Assembly: GCA_030704615.1 (NCBI GenBank)
Contig: CM060733.1
Span: 8,866,001-8,930,000, forward strand
Direction: 5' to 3'
Length of the DNA stretch: 64,000 nucleotides
Origin: Takakia lepidozioides
Taxonomy: Eukaryota > Streptophyta > Takakiopsida > Takakiales > Takakiaceae
The position numbers were made by a program, and so were the translations under genes. Positions 1 through 12,290 of the stretch are shown one piece after another. A model generated the notes under the pieces. It was not told the origin of the DNA. It ran no database searches and saw only the letters and a program-made list of their open reading frames with translations. Numbering within the stretch: position 1 is the first letter of the stretch; each line of letters starts with the position of its first letter.

Positions 1-19
1 TTATTACTTCCATTGGAGG

Positions 20-330
20 CCATGAGAGAGATGAAATGGGTCTTTATAACATCCGTGGAAAGCTCAAAGAGCTTATGGGACAAGAAAAAGAAAGAAACAA
101 GAAAGAGAGAGGGGCTTTCACAAGCAGCCCAAAAGCAACTATTGCTCAAGGGATTGTCTAATTGTCAAAGTCTCATGCAGGTAAGCTGCCAAGCATTTCT
201 GATCCTCCAAGTGACAGACCTCCGTGAGAGAGTGGGTATCACGGAAGAGAAATGAAATGAAAATGGCACTTCATAACATCTGTGGAAAGCTCGAAGAGCT
301 TATGGGACAAAAGAAAGCAGGATACAAGAC
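20..330 (+). repeat. Two copies of an interspersed repeat (more at 5.13 and 6.5 kb)
   Basis: A segment reading roughly tttataacatccgtggaaag, followed by a run ending cttatgggacaag and purine-rich sequence, occurs near 33-150 and again near 250-330. It returns near 6490-6610 and, more diverged, near 5130-5190. All copies lie upstream of or inside introns of the alpha/beta-hydrolase gene. I see no domain in the short reading frames it makes. It is probably part of the same LINE family as the other intron fragments, or a separate short repeat. Confidence 0.5.
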
Positions 331-438
331 TAAGGGATTTCTTTGCATGCCCCTCTTCCTGCTCTTCTTGCTCTCATCGGCTTCTACGTCAGTGGGTTGA
401 AGCCTCATTGGATTTTTGTGTATCGTGGGCTTCTGCAG

Positions 439-3400
439 GCTTATGAGCTTGTTCAAGGTGCTCTGGTATGGACTCTTTTCTCGCTTGTTTTCTTTCCCGC
501 AAAGTGAAGGTCTGGATAGTTAGTGTGAGAAATGTCTCCATGATAGTAGCTGCATTTAGGCTTGTTTTCTTTCCCACAAAGTGAAGGTCTGGATAGTTAG
601 TGTGAGAAATATCTCCATGATAGTAGCTGCATTTAGGCAGCTTGTATCTCATGTATACCTGCATCAGCCACCATGGTCTACATGGTGAAGACTCTCCAAA
701 GAAAGCATACAGAAGGTATCCTCCAGTCAAATCATGTTGGATGAAGTACCAGCAAGCTGTTTCTTCCCTGGCTGGGTGACCCTCGATGCAACGCAAAGAA
801 CCTTACCTTCCATTGGCAGGTGCGGTGGAGTGAGGTACGGGAAAGGGCAACACCGGAGCCCCCCACTGCAGTGCTGCTTCACGGTATTCTGGGTGGACGA
901 CGGAATTGGGGTATATCTCTCTCGCTCTTGGTCATTGAGAAGGTCATTTCTTATTTCTTTCTCCCTTTCAACTTGTTGTTTCTACTATGCCTTTCTCTGG
1001 ACATTATAATTTTCTTCTTCTTGCTCTCTCTTTTCAATGTCTGCATGTCTATCTGCTCCACCAAAATTTCTTTCTCAGTGTACTCTCTGGGGTGCTGTCA
1101 CCCAATGGGCCACTTTAATCGACAACATATGTCCCTCACCCACTTTTTGGTTTCGCAGTACCCTTTCGTGAAATGCAAATTCATTCGTGTCACAAGTGTG
1201 AATTGCACCCATGGCAAACATTGATCTCTTCTTCACTTCTCCCTGCATTTTCCTGGAGCTCTTTCGTTTATGCAAGAGAAACTACAGAATTGAGATTTGT
1301 TTGTTGCAATCATCTAAGCAAAGACCCCTTTGTTAGTAGTTCATCTGCTGGGTTATAGAAGGACAAAGTCTAGTACTTTAGGAAACTTCCAAGTCTGTGT
1401 CAGGTTGATGCTCATGAATGTGGTGGATGGATGTGTTCAGCATCATTTGCGAAGAGACTAGCACAGGAGTTTCCTATGTGGCAGGTAAGCTCTACTATGG
1501 ATTGTTAGGATCAAATAGACTCATAGAACTTAGACTTCTCTGTAAAAAGCCGACCTCATGAATTTGGCACCCATTGCTGGGTGACGTGTAATTATCTGAA
1601 CCAACTCATTCTGTTGCAAGATCGAGGTTGCAAGTGTCTCCAAACAGGAAGAGCCAGTGAGGGACAGGGAGTACAGCATTGTTGTTGTGGTAGTTTTATC
1701 ATACTGGTGTATCAATGTTATGTTACTAGCTCTCCTCACTACTGCTATTCGACTGTAATACTTGCTTGTATGCACAGACAGAGAGAGATATATATAGATA
1801 GAGAGAGAATGTACTCGTGAGTTGTTGTTTGCTGTAGCCTTGTGGCCATAGATCCCGCGCCCCGTTAGAGAATGTACCCATAAGACTTTGTTTGCTGTAG
1901 TGTTTGTGGCCATATACCCCACGCCCAGTTGGGAAGGAAACATAGAGAATAGGTACTACCTTTGTGAGGGGCTCAGTCCAGTAGTGTGACTTACCTTGGT
2001 ATAAACAGGGTATAAACTTGAGAGAGAGACTCATACGACTTTGTTTGCTGTGGCCTTGTGGCCATAGAACCAGTGGCCAGCTTCTATGGAAACATAGGGA
2101 ATAAGTACTACTTTGTGAGGGGCTCACTCCAGTAGTGTGACTTATTGGACAAAATGCATCTCAAACCATGAGACAACTAGAGAGGGACAAATAGAAACAG
2201 AGGCGTAGTTCTTCCTTAGGGTTGAGATATGACAAAACTTCATGGTAGGGATGAATGGGTTGCGGTGATTTACGCTTACTTTTGGCAGGAATCAATCTAT
2301 TTTTCTCGTTTTTGCTGCAGTTTCTGTTGGTGGACCTGCGTTGCCATGGAGACTCATCATCCATTTGCAAGCAAGGGCCTCACTCTGTTGCCTCTGCTGC
2401 CAGTGATATTCTTCATCTTGTATGTTCCTCTATACTCGACTGATAGAGAGAATGTACTCATAAGACGTTGTTTGCCGTAGCCTTGTGGCCATTGACCCCG
2501 CGCCCAGTTTGAGCGGAACACAAAGGGACAGAACCTAGTAAGACTTACCTTGATATAAAAAATTGATCCAGGTTTTCCAGATATCTCCCCCATGTCACAG
2601 ACTGGAAACAGGTTCAGGGAAGTTTTCTGCCTAACTTCATTTTCATCAGACAATTTCATGGCAACAGACATGGCTTTGGACACTACAGCCTCTAAGTCAG
2701 ATTTATCCAGCAAGGTCAAGACTTGCAGATCCAGGTCCAGGTCCTTGAGAATCTCTTCTACTCTCTTCTGCAAGGACTTAGCCTGTTTGACAGGGCGGTC
2801 CTGTTTCCAAGATATAGAGTCGATTAACTTAGGATATCTGGTGTCGGACATAAGTTGCAGCTGACCCCACTATCTGACCTTGAATTCATCTCGTTGGGAG
2901 CTTAAGGACGGGATGCCAAACTCACTCCGAACAGCCACATTGGCTGTTTTGGAGCATGCTGACATGCACTCCTTAAGCACCCCCACTTGAATGGTTTCTA
3001 GAGACTTAGCCTGGTTGGAGTTATCAACCCATATTGCAGATCTGTACTCCAAGGCAGGTTTAATAATGCGACAAAGCATGGTTTTCTTAACCTCAAGTTG
3101 ACCCCTCTGCAGTGGAAAATTTAGGGAGACCCAGAGCTTTGCCCTTGCCAGTTTGAACAACTTTCCAAATATGTGCATCCCAATTACAATTGGAGGAAAA
3201 CTCAACGCCCAGGTAAGTGTAGGAAGGGAGGACTGGGATCTCTTGGCTACCCCACTGCCACTTGAGATCACTTCCTCCCTCACCTCTGTCGTTGAATGCT
3301 ACCACTGCACATTTGCTGAGGTTAGCCTCTATCCCCCAAAGATCAAAGTATCTCTTCGCACAATCAATCAACTCCTGGAGATTGGAAGGAGTCTCCCCTA

Positions 3401-6400
3401 TGCCTGCGAAGTCATCCGCAAACATAAGGGCTGGTATGGTGGTATCACCCACCCTTAACCCAAATCCCTCACTTTCCACATCCTCAAGGAGTTGATTGAT
3501 GAAAACATTGAAGAGCAGAGGGGAGAGAGTACATCCTTGAGCTACACCTTGGTCTATGTCAAAGAAGTTGGACTTCTGTCCATTAACAGTGACACAGCTT
3601 TTGGTGTGAGCATACAAGTTTGGACAACTCTCCACATCTTTCCCTAGATCCCACAAGACCAGAGGCGGAGCCATAGGCCATCTCTCCACACTGTGTCATA
3701 AGCCTTTTTGACATCCAAGAAAAAAACATAAGTGGATTTCCCTTCTTTTTTCCTTCCCTGGATAATCTGGCTTAGAGTGAAGATATGATCCTGTTTCGCC
3801 AAAAGCCAGCTTGGCCTTCGTGGAAACAACCTCTAGATTCCAGATCAACCTCGAGACGAGTACTTATAACTCTGCAGAATATCTTGCCAACAGCATTGAG
3901 GAGCGTGATGCCATGGTAGTTCCCCGGTTCTTCTCTGTCACCCTTCATGTATAGATTGACAATGACCCCCTGTCGCCAGCGAAAGGGGATCAGTTCAGTC
4001 TTCCAGATAAGGTTAAAGAGGAGAACTAGGGCCTCTATCATGGGATTGCCACCGTGCTTGATAAGCTCGTTGACTATGCCATCAGGTCCACCTGCTTTAT
4101 ATCCGTTAAATGTTCAATTGCTTCCACAATCTCAGAAGAACTAATGGGAGCGTTATAAGCCTTTGAAATATACTCCTGTTCATCAGGGCTGTTTTGAATC
4201 ATAGGAACAGTTTTTCCAACTGTTTCATCAGAGGACCCCTCACTGTTAGACCTAGAAGTTCTGCCAAGAATACTGCAGTGGGTTTCAAAGGTTTTGACAA
4301 TGTCAACCGATGAAGTCACCACTGCACCCTTAGTAGTCTTCAGCGCTTGTACTTGCTGACCGCTTTTCGGCTTGTACAAACGTTGAAGGGCCAACCAGAA
4401 TCTCTTGTCATTACCACCATGGTGGTTTGAGTTTATTTCACTGTATAACTTGTCCCAGTATAATTTCTTCTGAGACCTTACAAGCTGATTGATATCTTTA
4501 CGGAGCTGGTAGTACCTCGCCCACAATTCTCTGTTGGTTTTCAAATTGCAGCACTATTTACAGAGGACTCGTCTCTCAGCTATCTTGAGTTTAATCTCCA
4601 ATTAACAGCTCTACCACAGACAATTAGTTTCCTCCCAATGATCTGATAGAGAGATTGTACTCATAAAACGTTGTTTGCCGTAGCCTTGTGGCCATTGACC
4701 CCGCGCCCAGTTTGAGCGGGAACAAAAGGGACAGAACCTACCTCTGTCAGGGGCTGACGTTGGTAGTAAGACTTACCTCCATATAAAGAATTAATCCGGG
4801 TTTTCCAGATATCCTCTAGAAATCCCTTCACACAAGCATCAATCTGCTGTGTGTGATTTGCCCAAAAACTAGGCCTCAGGAGGGCCTGGGCTTTTGGCTC
4901 AGCCTCGAGACTTTCAAAGTTGGTAACAGGGGTACAGGCACATTCCCTTAATAGATTTGAAGTGAGCGTCTCTTTGGTGAGAGAACCCGGACAGTGTATC
5001 AGAAAATGAATACTGTCTTCAGATTGCCCACACAACGGGCAATTGCACTCTCTCTTTCCTCTCTGCTTCTGTTTGCTGTTCAAAGGTAGAGAGAGAAAGG
5101 AATAAAGAGAGCGAGAGAGAGAAGGAAAGGAATTCATGATGTCCGGGAAAACCCAAGAACTCATGGGACAAGACGGAGGAACAAAGCAAAGAAAGCAAAG
5201 GACAAAACAGAAAACGAAGAAAAGAAGAATCCATGGAGGCCCCTGGTGCCCATGGGATACACTAGACTAGCATTAAAGGGTGTAACGAAACAGATTCCAT
5301 CATTGCCTGTAAAGACATGAAATAGCTGCAAAATTTCAGTATCGAACTGGCAAAGCTCTCCCAGTCAACAACAACCCATTTATGTTTTACTCCTAAGTGT
5401 ATCAAATACAAATTTGACGCAGTGATTAGCAAGGGAAGGTCTGAATGCAATATGTTGTTATATGATATTTGAGTACCACCATGTGCTCATTGCTTATCCT
5501 TGTGGCTTTAAACCCATTGATTGTAGGAGTGTCTGTTGTCGATTCCTTCCTAGATAGAATTATACTGAAAAATGGGTCAGCTGATGAAATACTGGTGTGT
5601 TTTTTATGTGCGTCTTCTGGGGAACAGATGGGACAATTGAAGTTAACTCCACGAGTCCTAATTGGCCATAGCTTTGGTGGTAAAGGTATGTTCTCCAATC
5701 CATGGAATCTCAACTCTGGAAGATGATGACTGTACACATTCCAAGTGGGCACACATGGCTGGGTTTGCCTGTCTGAACAAAACCCTCTTGCTGTCTCTCC
5801 TATATCCACACCCTTTGGTTGGAAACTGGCTAGCACTGGGAGGGAGCATCAGGAGGGTACCTGTCTTTTAAGATCAGTCCTTTATGGTTTGTTTCATCTG
5901 TTGGATCTCATGCAATAAGTCAAACTGCAAGGGATGTCATGCATTTGATCTAACGCGGAAACTGGAAAACTGCAGTAGCGATAAGTATGGTGGATCAAGC
6001 AGCCAAGCCCCTGGCTCGTCCTGTTAGGGTACGCCCCTCCCTTCCACCTACGCTTTTAGAATGTGCGTCTCACAATTATGAATTTAAGTTGGATGTATGT
6101 AGATGGGTCATTGTCTGTAGAAGATTCAGAAGGAATATACTCACTGGACTTGCTCCTGGCCGGAGACTCTGCAGCTAGTTATGACGGAGAAGGAAGAAGG
6201 GGGCAATAGAAATTATGTACATCCACTGCAGACCCAGAAGACCATGACGTAAAGTAGAACCGCTAAACTCAATGAACAGATTGAACGCCAAAATTGCATG
6301 AAGATGGAGTGCCTTATACTAGTAAGCCATGAAGCCCAGAAAAGGAAGGGGGACGGGAGGAGCAGAGGGGAGCAGAATGGATCCCACGACTGCAGAAGGT

Positions 6401-8814
6401 TCATTATAGGACATATTTCAAGATGAAGTTGAATGTCGCTTACAATTTTTCTTAAGTTCCCTACCATAGCATCACATTGCTAAGAGAAGCTGGAACTGAA
6501 ATGAAATGGTACTTTATAACGTCCACGGAAAGCTTATGGGACAAGAGAAAGCAAGAAAGAGAGGGGGACCACTAAGCAGCCCAAAAGAAAGGAGCAGGGA
6601 ATCCTCTCAAACAGTCGACCTTACAATTTCATATGGGGGTGCAGGTATGGGTGCTAGATGCAACACCTGGAAGGGTGCGCTCCGGGGGTGATGGTGAAGA
6701 TCATCCTGCGGAGCTTATTGAGGCCCTGCGTCAAATGCCCCCTCTGGTACACTACCTATTTTATTAATATTGGAGAAGAATACAGAGGTGGGACGGGGAT
6801 GGATGGCACTTACCTTTGTTTTTGCTTCAAGAAAGGCTGTAAGAGCGTAAGGGTATGTCTTTCTTATTAGAACTTTGAAGACAATCTGAAAATGCAAAAA
6901 CTTGGGATGTGTCAATGCTGACAGTCATTACTTGCAGGTATCGTCACGCCGAGCATTGATTGAAGCCCTATCCCACAAGGGCTTCTCCCCTGGCGTTGCA
7001 CAGGTATTCTGAACAAAAGAGAGAGAAGTACAAGAAGAAACTTGTTACAAGACTTGCTTGCCTGCAGTAGCCTTGGGGCATCACCTGTCTTGAGAGGAGC
7101 ATAGAATGTTCTCATAAGACGTTGTTGCCATAGCGTTGTGGCCATTAGGGACAGAGGGTCACAGGGCCTTCCTGTTCAAATGTTCAATCATCTACAGGAG
7201 GATGACAGTCTTAGTTGGTATTCCTATGGCGCTCTTATATCTGATGATGTCACAGTTTCAAGATCAATCTTGATCATAAGAATCTGAAGGTGGAGGTAGC
7301 AAAGAAGAGAATGTACTCATAAGGCGTTGTTTGCTGTAGCCAGGAAGGCAAACAATAGAAAGAGAGCGAGTCCGTATCTGTCCTTTTGCCAACATTAAGA
7401 TTGTGGTTCTTGTTTTTAAGTTTGATCTGGGGTAGCTCCCATTCTTGTTTGTCACCCGAAAAAATGTACTGATAAGACTTTGTTTGTTGTAGCCTTGTGG
7501 CCGTAGACCCCGCACCCAGTTTGGACGGAAACATAGGGAATAGGCACTACCTTTGTGATGGGCTCACTCTAATAGTGTGACTTACCTTGATATAAACCAA
7601 AAGAGGGAAGGAGAAAGGAGAAGATAAGACTGATGGTTGGCATGCATAGAGGATCGAACATAGTTGAGGGTTGATTTTCGTCTTGGCATTTTCAAATATG
7701 TAGGATAAGTCTAGGAGATTTTTCTTCTTCTTGCACATTGCTCCTCTGCCTATTCTGACAGTCCTTTCCTGGTGGGGGATTTTACTGGCCAGTGGATGAC
7801 CACAAATTTACGTTATGTTTCAAATGAAAATGGAGGAAAGATCCCGGGATATACATGGGTTTTTGATCTGGAGGGCATTGCAGACATGTACCGTTCTTAT
7901 GAATCTACAAACCTCTGGTATGCTTTACCACCATACATCAGAGAGCCTAACTCCCCCACTTTCCTGGATGCCTTTAGGTCCATAACTGCATCTATTTGAG
8001 TCTTTGTGAATGGCAGACGTACTTATACGCAGTAAACCTACAGATTTTTATCCTATCCTTCAGAAGCACCTGATACCAAGATGTATTCTCAAGTTCGGAG
8101 GATCAAATGGACATCATTTGTTTGCTGCACTCCAACTGCAGGTCTTTTGTGGAGAACGTACCACAGGGAGTCCACATTGACTTTCTGAGGGCGGAGCGAA
8201 GTTTGCATCGATGGGCCCATGAGGACGTGCAGCGTATTCACACTGCAGAGATGGTTGCCTCAGCTGAAGGAGCAAGCGTGCAAATGCATGTGCTAGAAGA
8301 TGCTGGACATTGGGTGAGTCCTTAATGCTGTGGGTTCCTTTCTGCACTTTGTTGCATTATCATTTTGATTTATGCAATGAGATGTTTTCATCTGTGGCTT
8401 GCATCTAGTCATACTTTGGAGGGGAAGTGGGTGGCAGTTTTTCCATATCTGATCCTACCCCCTTTTCTCTCCTAACGAAAAATGTACTCATCAGATATGT
8501 GGACTATGGCTCTGCCCTACCTTAGCACCCAGGTTTTCCACAATCTAGGTTCCGGGGTTTTGTAACCCACAGGTATGAATTTAAGCCTAATCTGCAGCAC
8601 TTGCACATAGGTGACGGGAATCCAAGAATGCTGGCATTCCCGTCGCAGTACAGTTAATGTTAAAAGTCCAACATGCATGAAAGGAAGAGAGGGCGAGGCT
8701 GTTATCACTAACTCATCAGGGATTTCTAACTGGCAGGTACACACAGACAACCCAGAGGGACTGTTCCGACTGTTGGCACCCTCTTTTGGAGGAGCTGATT
8801 TTTCAAGGAATTAA
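439..8814 (+). CDS. Alpha/beta-hydrolase fold protein, 11 exons visible, 5' end outside window
   Basis: Exons read by splice signals and phase: 439-465, 820-910, 1441-1484, 2321-2419, 5628-5685, 5976-6028, 6645-6746, 6938-7003, 7793-7917, 8142-8313, 8737-8814 (stop TAA). They join without a frame break into 304 codons plus stop. Visible motifs: oxyanion-loop stretch LLHGILGGRRNW, then LLVDLRCHGDS, nucleophile elbow GHSFGGK (catalytic Ser), VWVLDATPG, and the C-terminal catalytic His in LEDAGHWVHTDNP. This matches the conserved plant family of esterase/lipase-like alpha/beta hydrolases, many of them predicted to be plastid targeted. The true substrate is unknown to me. The N-terminus, where a transit peptide would lie, is upstream of the window. 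Introns 2 to 8 carry many LINE fragments, yet every exon is intact, so the gene is probably functional. The first exon (27 nt) is the least certain boundary. Confidence 0.85.
484..637 (+). repeat. Tandem duplication of a 77 bp unit in intron 1
   Basis: Positions 484-560 and 561-637 are near-identical 77 bp copies. They start with cttgttttctttccc and end with gtagctgcatttagg, with only a couple of substitutions between them. The duplication lies in the first visible intron of the alpha/beta-hydrolase gene and must be recent. Confidence 0.8.
1808..2145 (-). mobile_element. Two short 3'-end fragments of the local LINE family
   Basis: Two adjacent copies of the LINE tail (near 1808-2003 and 2020-2145). 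They are recognised by the plus-strand words ttgtttgctgtagccttgtgg and gtgaggggctcagtccagtag. The same words form the 3' end of the LINE open reading frames at 2.4 and 4.65 kb, where they encode a terminal peptide of the type TGRGVxGHK. Both lie in intron 3 of the alpha/beta-hydrolase gene in minus orientation. These are strongly 5'-truncated insertions, as is usual for LINEs. Confidence 0.6.
2440..4630 (-). mobile_element. LINE (non-LTR) element with decayed reverse transcriptase ORF
   Basis: The minus strand from about 4544 down to 2440 carries, in order: a linker (KRFWLALQRLYKPKSG), RT fingers (GDREEPGNYHGITLLNAVGK), RT palm (FLDVKKAYDTVWRDGLW), the block GVAQGCTLSPLLFNVFIN, the catalytic ALMFADDFAG, a thumb region (PSYTYLGVEFS), a C-terminal segment starting SDTRYPKLIDSISW and finally the family tail. 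The frame is broken several times (near 2870, 3690, 3800 and 4050), so the copy is dead. It sits in intron 4 of the alpha/beta-hydrolase gene, against the gene's direction. No endonuclease domain is visible, so the copy is 5'-truncated. Confidence 0.85.
4640..5090 (-). mobile_element. Second, 5'-truncated copy of the same LINE, C-terminal part
   Basis: A minus-strand reading frame ends in the family tail (TGRGVNGHKATANN). It carries a zinc-binding motif CPLCGQSEDSIHFLIHCP and then QQIDACVKGFLEDIWK. The same motifs recur in the plus-strand copy at 43.0-43.8 kb. This copy lies directly upstream (on the minus strand) of the longer copy at 2440-4630, so the two are arranged head to tail, either by independent insertion or tandem duplication. 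Confidence 0.75.
7085..7595 (-). mobile_element. Three more LINE tail fragments in intron 8
   Basis: Fragments near 7085-7150, 7306-7345 and 7464-7595 carry the plus-strand words gtactcataagac.ttgtttg and gtagccttgtggcc. The last also has ctttgtgatgggctcactct. All match the 3' end of the LINE family in this window and share its minus orientation. They interrupt the intron between hydrolase exons 8 and 9. No coding capacity remains. Confidence 0.55.
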
Positions 8815-9520
8815 TTGACTTCATAATGATCTTGCTTTTGTGGGTTTATCTTTAAGAGTATCCCTTACATTTGCCATCCATTAGTTACATGCAGGCGCTA
8901 TGGATGGCTCAATTCATGTCTGAGTTTGACACCCTCAACAATGTTGATTTGTCAAGTGGACTGCTATGTGTATGGAGACATTCCATGAGGTGCATGTAAT
9001 GAATTTGGGAAGGGTGGCCACTTGATCTAGACATTAAAGAGCTAAATTCGCTGTCTTCCATTGAGTAGAGGAGAGGGATGAATGTAGGCTATGAATGTGG
9101 AGCAGGAAAGATGAAGATGATGGAAGGTGATAACCCTCATTGTAAGTTCTCTTGGTGTAGGTCCCAAGGCCTTTACACTTTACACCCTCCAACTTTGATC
9201 CCTACAATATTAATATTTTAATTGCATTTAGGGACCAAGATCTGGATCAATTTGCTTCAAATTGGTCCATATGTTTCATTTTTTCCTTTGTAGTTTGAGT
9301 ACGCTTATCCGGACAAATTTTAGGGTAAGTACGTTATATTTGGGGGAGTAAGTTATTTTTGGGTGTAACATACTCCTCCAAAATTAACGTACTCTATTAA
9401 AGCTGGGATGATGTATTCACCCATAAGCCCACCCTCGACTCCCTTGCAGCTCACCTCCATTTATATCCTCCTCAGGGTTCTGAATATGGGCAATCGATAT
9501 GGGATAATTTAAGCCCAATC
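8815..9520. other. Intergenic sequence with an imperfect hairpin at 9327-9394
   Basis: This is the 3' flank of the alpha/beta-hydrolase gene. I see no gene in it. At 9327-9355 and 9366-9394 two arms of about 28 bases are reverse complements with a few mismatches (left arm begins aagtacgttatatttggggg, right arm ends aaaattaacgtact). They may be a decayed inverted-repeat element. Confidence 0.5.
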
Positions 9521-9544
9521 AGATTGCGCCAGATAAGACGTAGT

Positions 9545-9660
9545 AGGTATTCGCTTCTTTACGCAGGGTGAAGCTTCGGCCCTCGGCCAGTACGTGGTCC
9601 TCGGCCCTAGGTCTCGGGTGTCGTTTCTTTACGCAAGGTAAAGCCTCAGCCCTCGGAAAA
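9545..9660 (+). repeat. Two direct copies of a GC-rich motif
   Basis: The motif cgcttctttacgcagggtga, followed by agcttcggccctcgg, occurs near 9549 and again near 9622 with a few changes (cgtttctttacgcaaggtaa). No coding potential is seen. It lies between the hydrolase gene and a decayed LINE. Confidence 0.45.
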
Positions 9661-9869
9661 AACGGGGAGCGTTAAGCAGAGCAGAAAACCCATAGCTGCA
9701 ACAGAAGCTTGAAACACGAGAGGTCAACTAACTACAGCCAGACTAGTGAAGATTAAGTAAGGGGCTGCTACAGCCGACCAGAGGTAAGGCCAACACAGAA
9801 GGTCCAATATCGTCATTTAGAATAAGTGCACAGGGTGAATTAGATGCAGCTGAGCTGAGAAGACATTCG

Positions 9870-10799
9870 GCGTTTCCTACGAAGAACCCTCAAAGTCGAA
9901 GTGTACCTTTACCTTTGATTCACGATTCTTCTTGTACCTCGGCCAATACTTGATCTCATGTTCATCTGTGTCTACTGGAGAAGGCCATGGACTAAGTAGA
10001 TCCCCAACCGCTGGGGGAGAGCACCAGACCGGGTGGGCTGCATGCAGCCTAGTAGGAGCCTGGTGCATATGAGCCCTCCCCTAGTCCAGATGCTGTCGAA
10101 AATCGCGAGGGCGCGGTGATGCCTCTGAGAACCTCTGTGTACTGAAGCCAAGATCCCCTCCCAGATCTTCTTACCTTCTATCAATAAATCATAATAGATA
10201 CGAGAAAGAATGGAAAGAAACAACAAGGATCTTACCATCGAAGGTGAGGGAGCACCTGGCCTTCCAGATTCTCCACAGGGAATATATAGCGCGAAGAGAA
10301 TGCCATACTTGACAGTCATGCCATATCGTGGAAAAGGTTGAGATAAGAAGAAGAATGGCGTGATCAAAAATAGAGATGGCTTTCCATGTAAGATAGAAAT
10401 CTTTTACCTTTGACCAAACTGCCTTGGCAAGATGGCAGTCAACCAGACAATGCTCGATGGATTCCAGCAAATTTGAAGAACACATGATACAGACATTTGG
10501 AAGAAATCTCTAGCAACAGCAACAGGTAAGATGTGATTGCAAATTTTCCAAAGAAATGCACAATGTTTAGAAGCCCAGATCAATCTCCAAGGAAAAACCC
10601 AGCCCGCAGGCCAGACCAGCCGCGACAGAAGCAACGAAAATAATAGTGCAGGGGTTTTCCCCTGAGCAACCGCGCCACTGAGGAGCAGACCAACCTTCCC
10701 TCCCAGAATTGAGCCATGTAGACCACCTAGAAGAAATGGCCAGAGAGATTGAGATGGAGACCAAGGTCAACCTAGAGGGTGTGTGAGGAAAGAGGGCAG
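9870..10799 (-). mobile_element. Degenerate LINE, C-terminal zinc-binding (zf-RVT) region
   Basis: Minus-strand frames spell the typical post-RT region of plant LINEs: KHCAFLWKICNHILPV, then a Cys/His motif CIMCSSNLLESIEHCLVDCH followed by AKAVW, then SLWRIWKARCSLTFDGK. The frame changes near 10440 and again near 10370, so the copy is broken. It belongs to a different LINE lineage from the one in the hydrolase introns, judging by its zf-RVT motif. It ends where an LTR-like sequence starts at 10800. Confidence 0.6.
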
Positions 10800-11640
10800 T
10801 GTCGCGCACCTCACTTTGGTAAACTCCTCTTCACATCATAGTTACTCGCCTTGATGCGCGTGCCTAATTCCCAAACCGGCCGCTGGGCCAACTCGAAGCT
10901 TCGGCTGCTCACCGGGGTATAACGGTCCCCCTCACACTCCCACTCGGCCCTCGACCTGTCAGGCTCAGTGGAAATTCCCTTTGGTAGATGGCAGTCCGGA
11001 ACAGCTCCCCACACCTTGGTCGCTTTCCGGCTCGCACGCTTACTCATTAGTTTTTGGTCACCAACGGGCTTGCACCGTTCTCGGGGTTACTACTCCCTAT
11101 ATATACTTCTGTAGGTGTCCGCGGAGGTTCCACAAGTAGCACCCTCCAAATTTGGTGCACCACCACTTAGACCCTCGATTGTCCCTGTGGTGAGCCGCGG
11201 TGAGTCTTGGACCACCCACCACAGCCCCAATGGACCGTGGTGAGTCCCAAGACTCCCCACGACTCCCACCGCAAGGCCTCAGCCTCATGGTGAGTCCTAT
11301 GCCACCCCCACTACGACTCCCTACGCTACCACCACCTCTCATGGAGCCCCCACCACCGCCACCCGGTTTGCGGGGCTCCACCTAGTGAGCGCCACCGCCT
11401 CCTTGAGTGTCCTATTTGCTACCACTGCCCCCACCACAGGGGCAGCCCCTCTTGTGTCCCGACCCCCCGCCCTCAAGGCAAAGGGCCGTGACACACACCC
11501 CTACCAACGAGGAGTCGATGTCCTCATTGATTTTTTTTTTTTTTGTGGAAACTAACATCCAAGTTGTGGCGTCCCACATCAAGGAGTTTGTTTCCGTACC
11601 ATGGCGTCCCATGGCAAAGAACCAAACCCCCACTTGACTC
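10800..11640 (+). mobile_element. 5' fragment (LTR-like plus start of gag) of a Ty3-type element
   Basis: It starts TGTCGCGCACCTCACTTTGG and is collinear over about 800 bases with the sequence starting at 19990. The shared stretch includes a TATA-like ctatatatacttctgtagg, a proline-rich leader, and ggcagcccctcttgtgtccc. In the second copy the similarity leads into gag, protease and RT, so this piece is a truncated copy of the same family. It holds no intact reading frame. After about 11640 the similarity ends. Confidence 0.65.
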
Positions 11641-12290
11641 TACTCTCCACTAGCTAGTTCGGCCGACTTCCTCCAAGTCCCGGCCAAGGGTGGAGTCTCT
11701 CAAGCTCCACCCAGTGCATTCTTCTTGGCCCATTTCAAGGCCAAGGAACAATCCTCCCCGAGGATCGAATCGCCTTACTGCAACAACATTATTTGCGACC
11801 GCTCATGATGCCACTTTTTGGCATCACCTTGAGCAAGGGTTCACCTTGAACTCTTTTTTACTAGGAAGATAACCTTGAACCAACCGTGCGCCCCAATCAC
11901 TAGTTATAGTACGCGCACGCGTCAAGTGGGCACTAGCATGTAAACTCCCAAAGAAGGCGCAAGTTTCCTTGCCCCTTGGATGGGAGTCACCCGATTTCGG
12001 CACTGCGCAAACACATGATTAATCCAATTTACCTCTCCCACTTTTGTAAGCTAGCATGCATTCTACACACTAGCCACCCATACCATGCATCACCATTCCA
12101 AACAAAATAGGAAGCACAACATTTGGTAACCATTTCATTTATAAACAAGATTTGTACAACACAAGTCTTTGCAATCGGATTCTTGAGCTAGCTCAGCCGG
12201 ACTAAGCATGCATTTCCTCCCCCACGATCCAAGGTTGATGTCCTCATCAACGCTTCTTTCGCTTTTGAGGTCGTCATTCGAAAGCTACAA
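11640..12290. other. Unassigned sequence between two Ty3 pieces
   Basis: No gene is seen here. It sits between the gag-side fragment on the plus strand and the chromodomain end of the minus-strand pol fragment, so it may contain a decayed 3' LTR. I could not find the TGTCGCGCACC terminus in reverse orientation. Confidence 0.4.

Noticed and set aside
5426-5836. Minus-strand frame with a CPIC motif, possibly LINE zinc finger
   Set aside because: It overlaps the conserved hydrolase exon at 5628-5685 on the other strand and lacks the second half of the motif.
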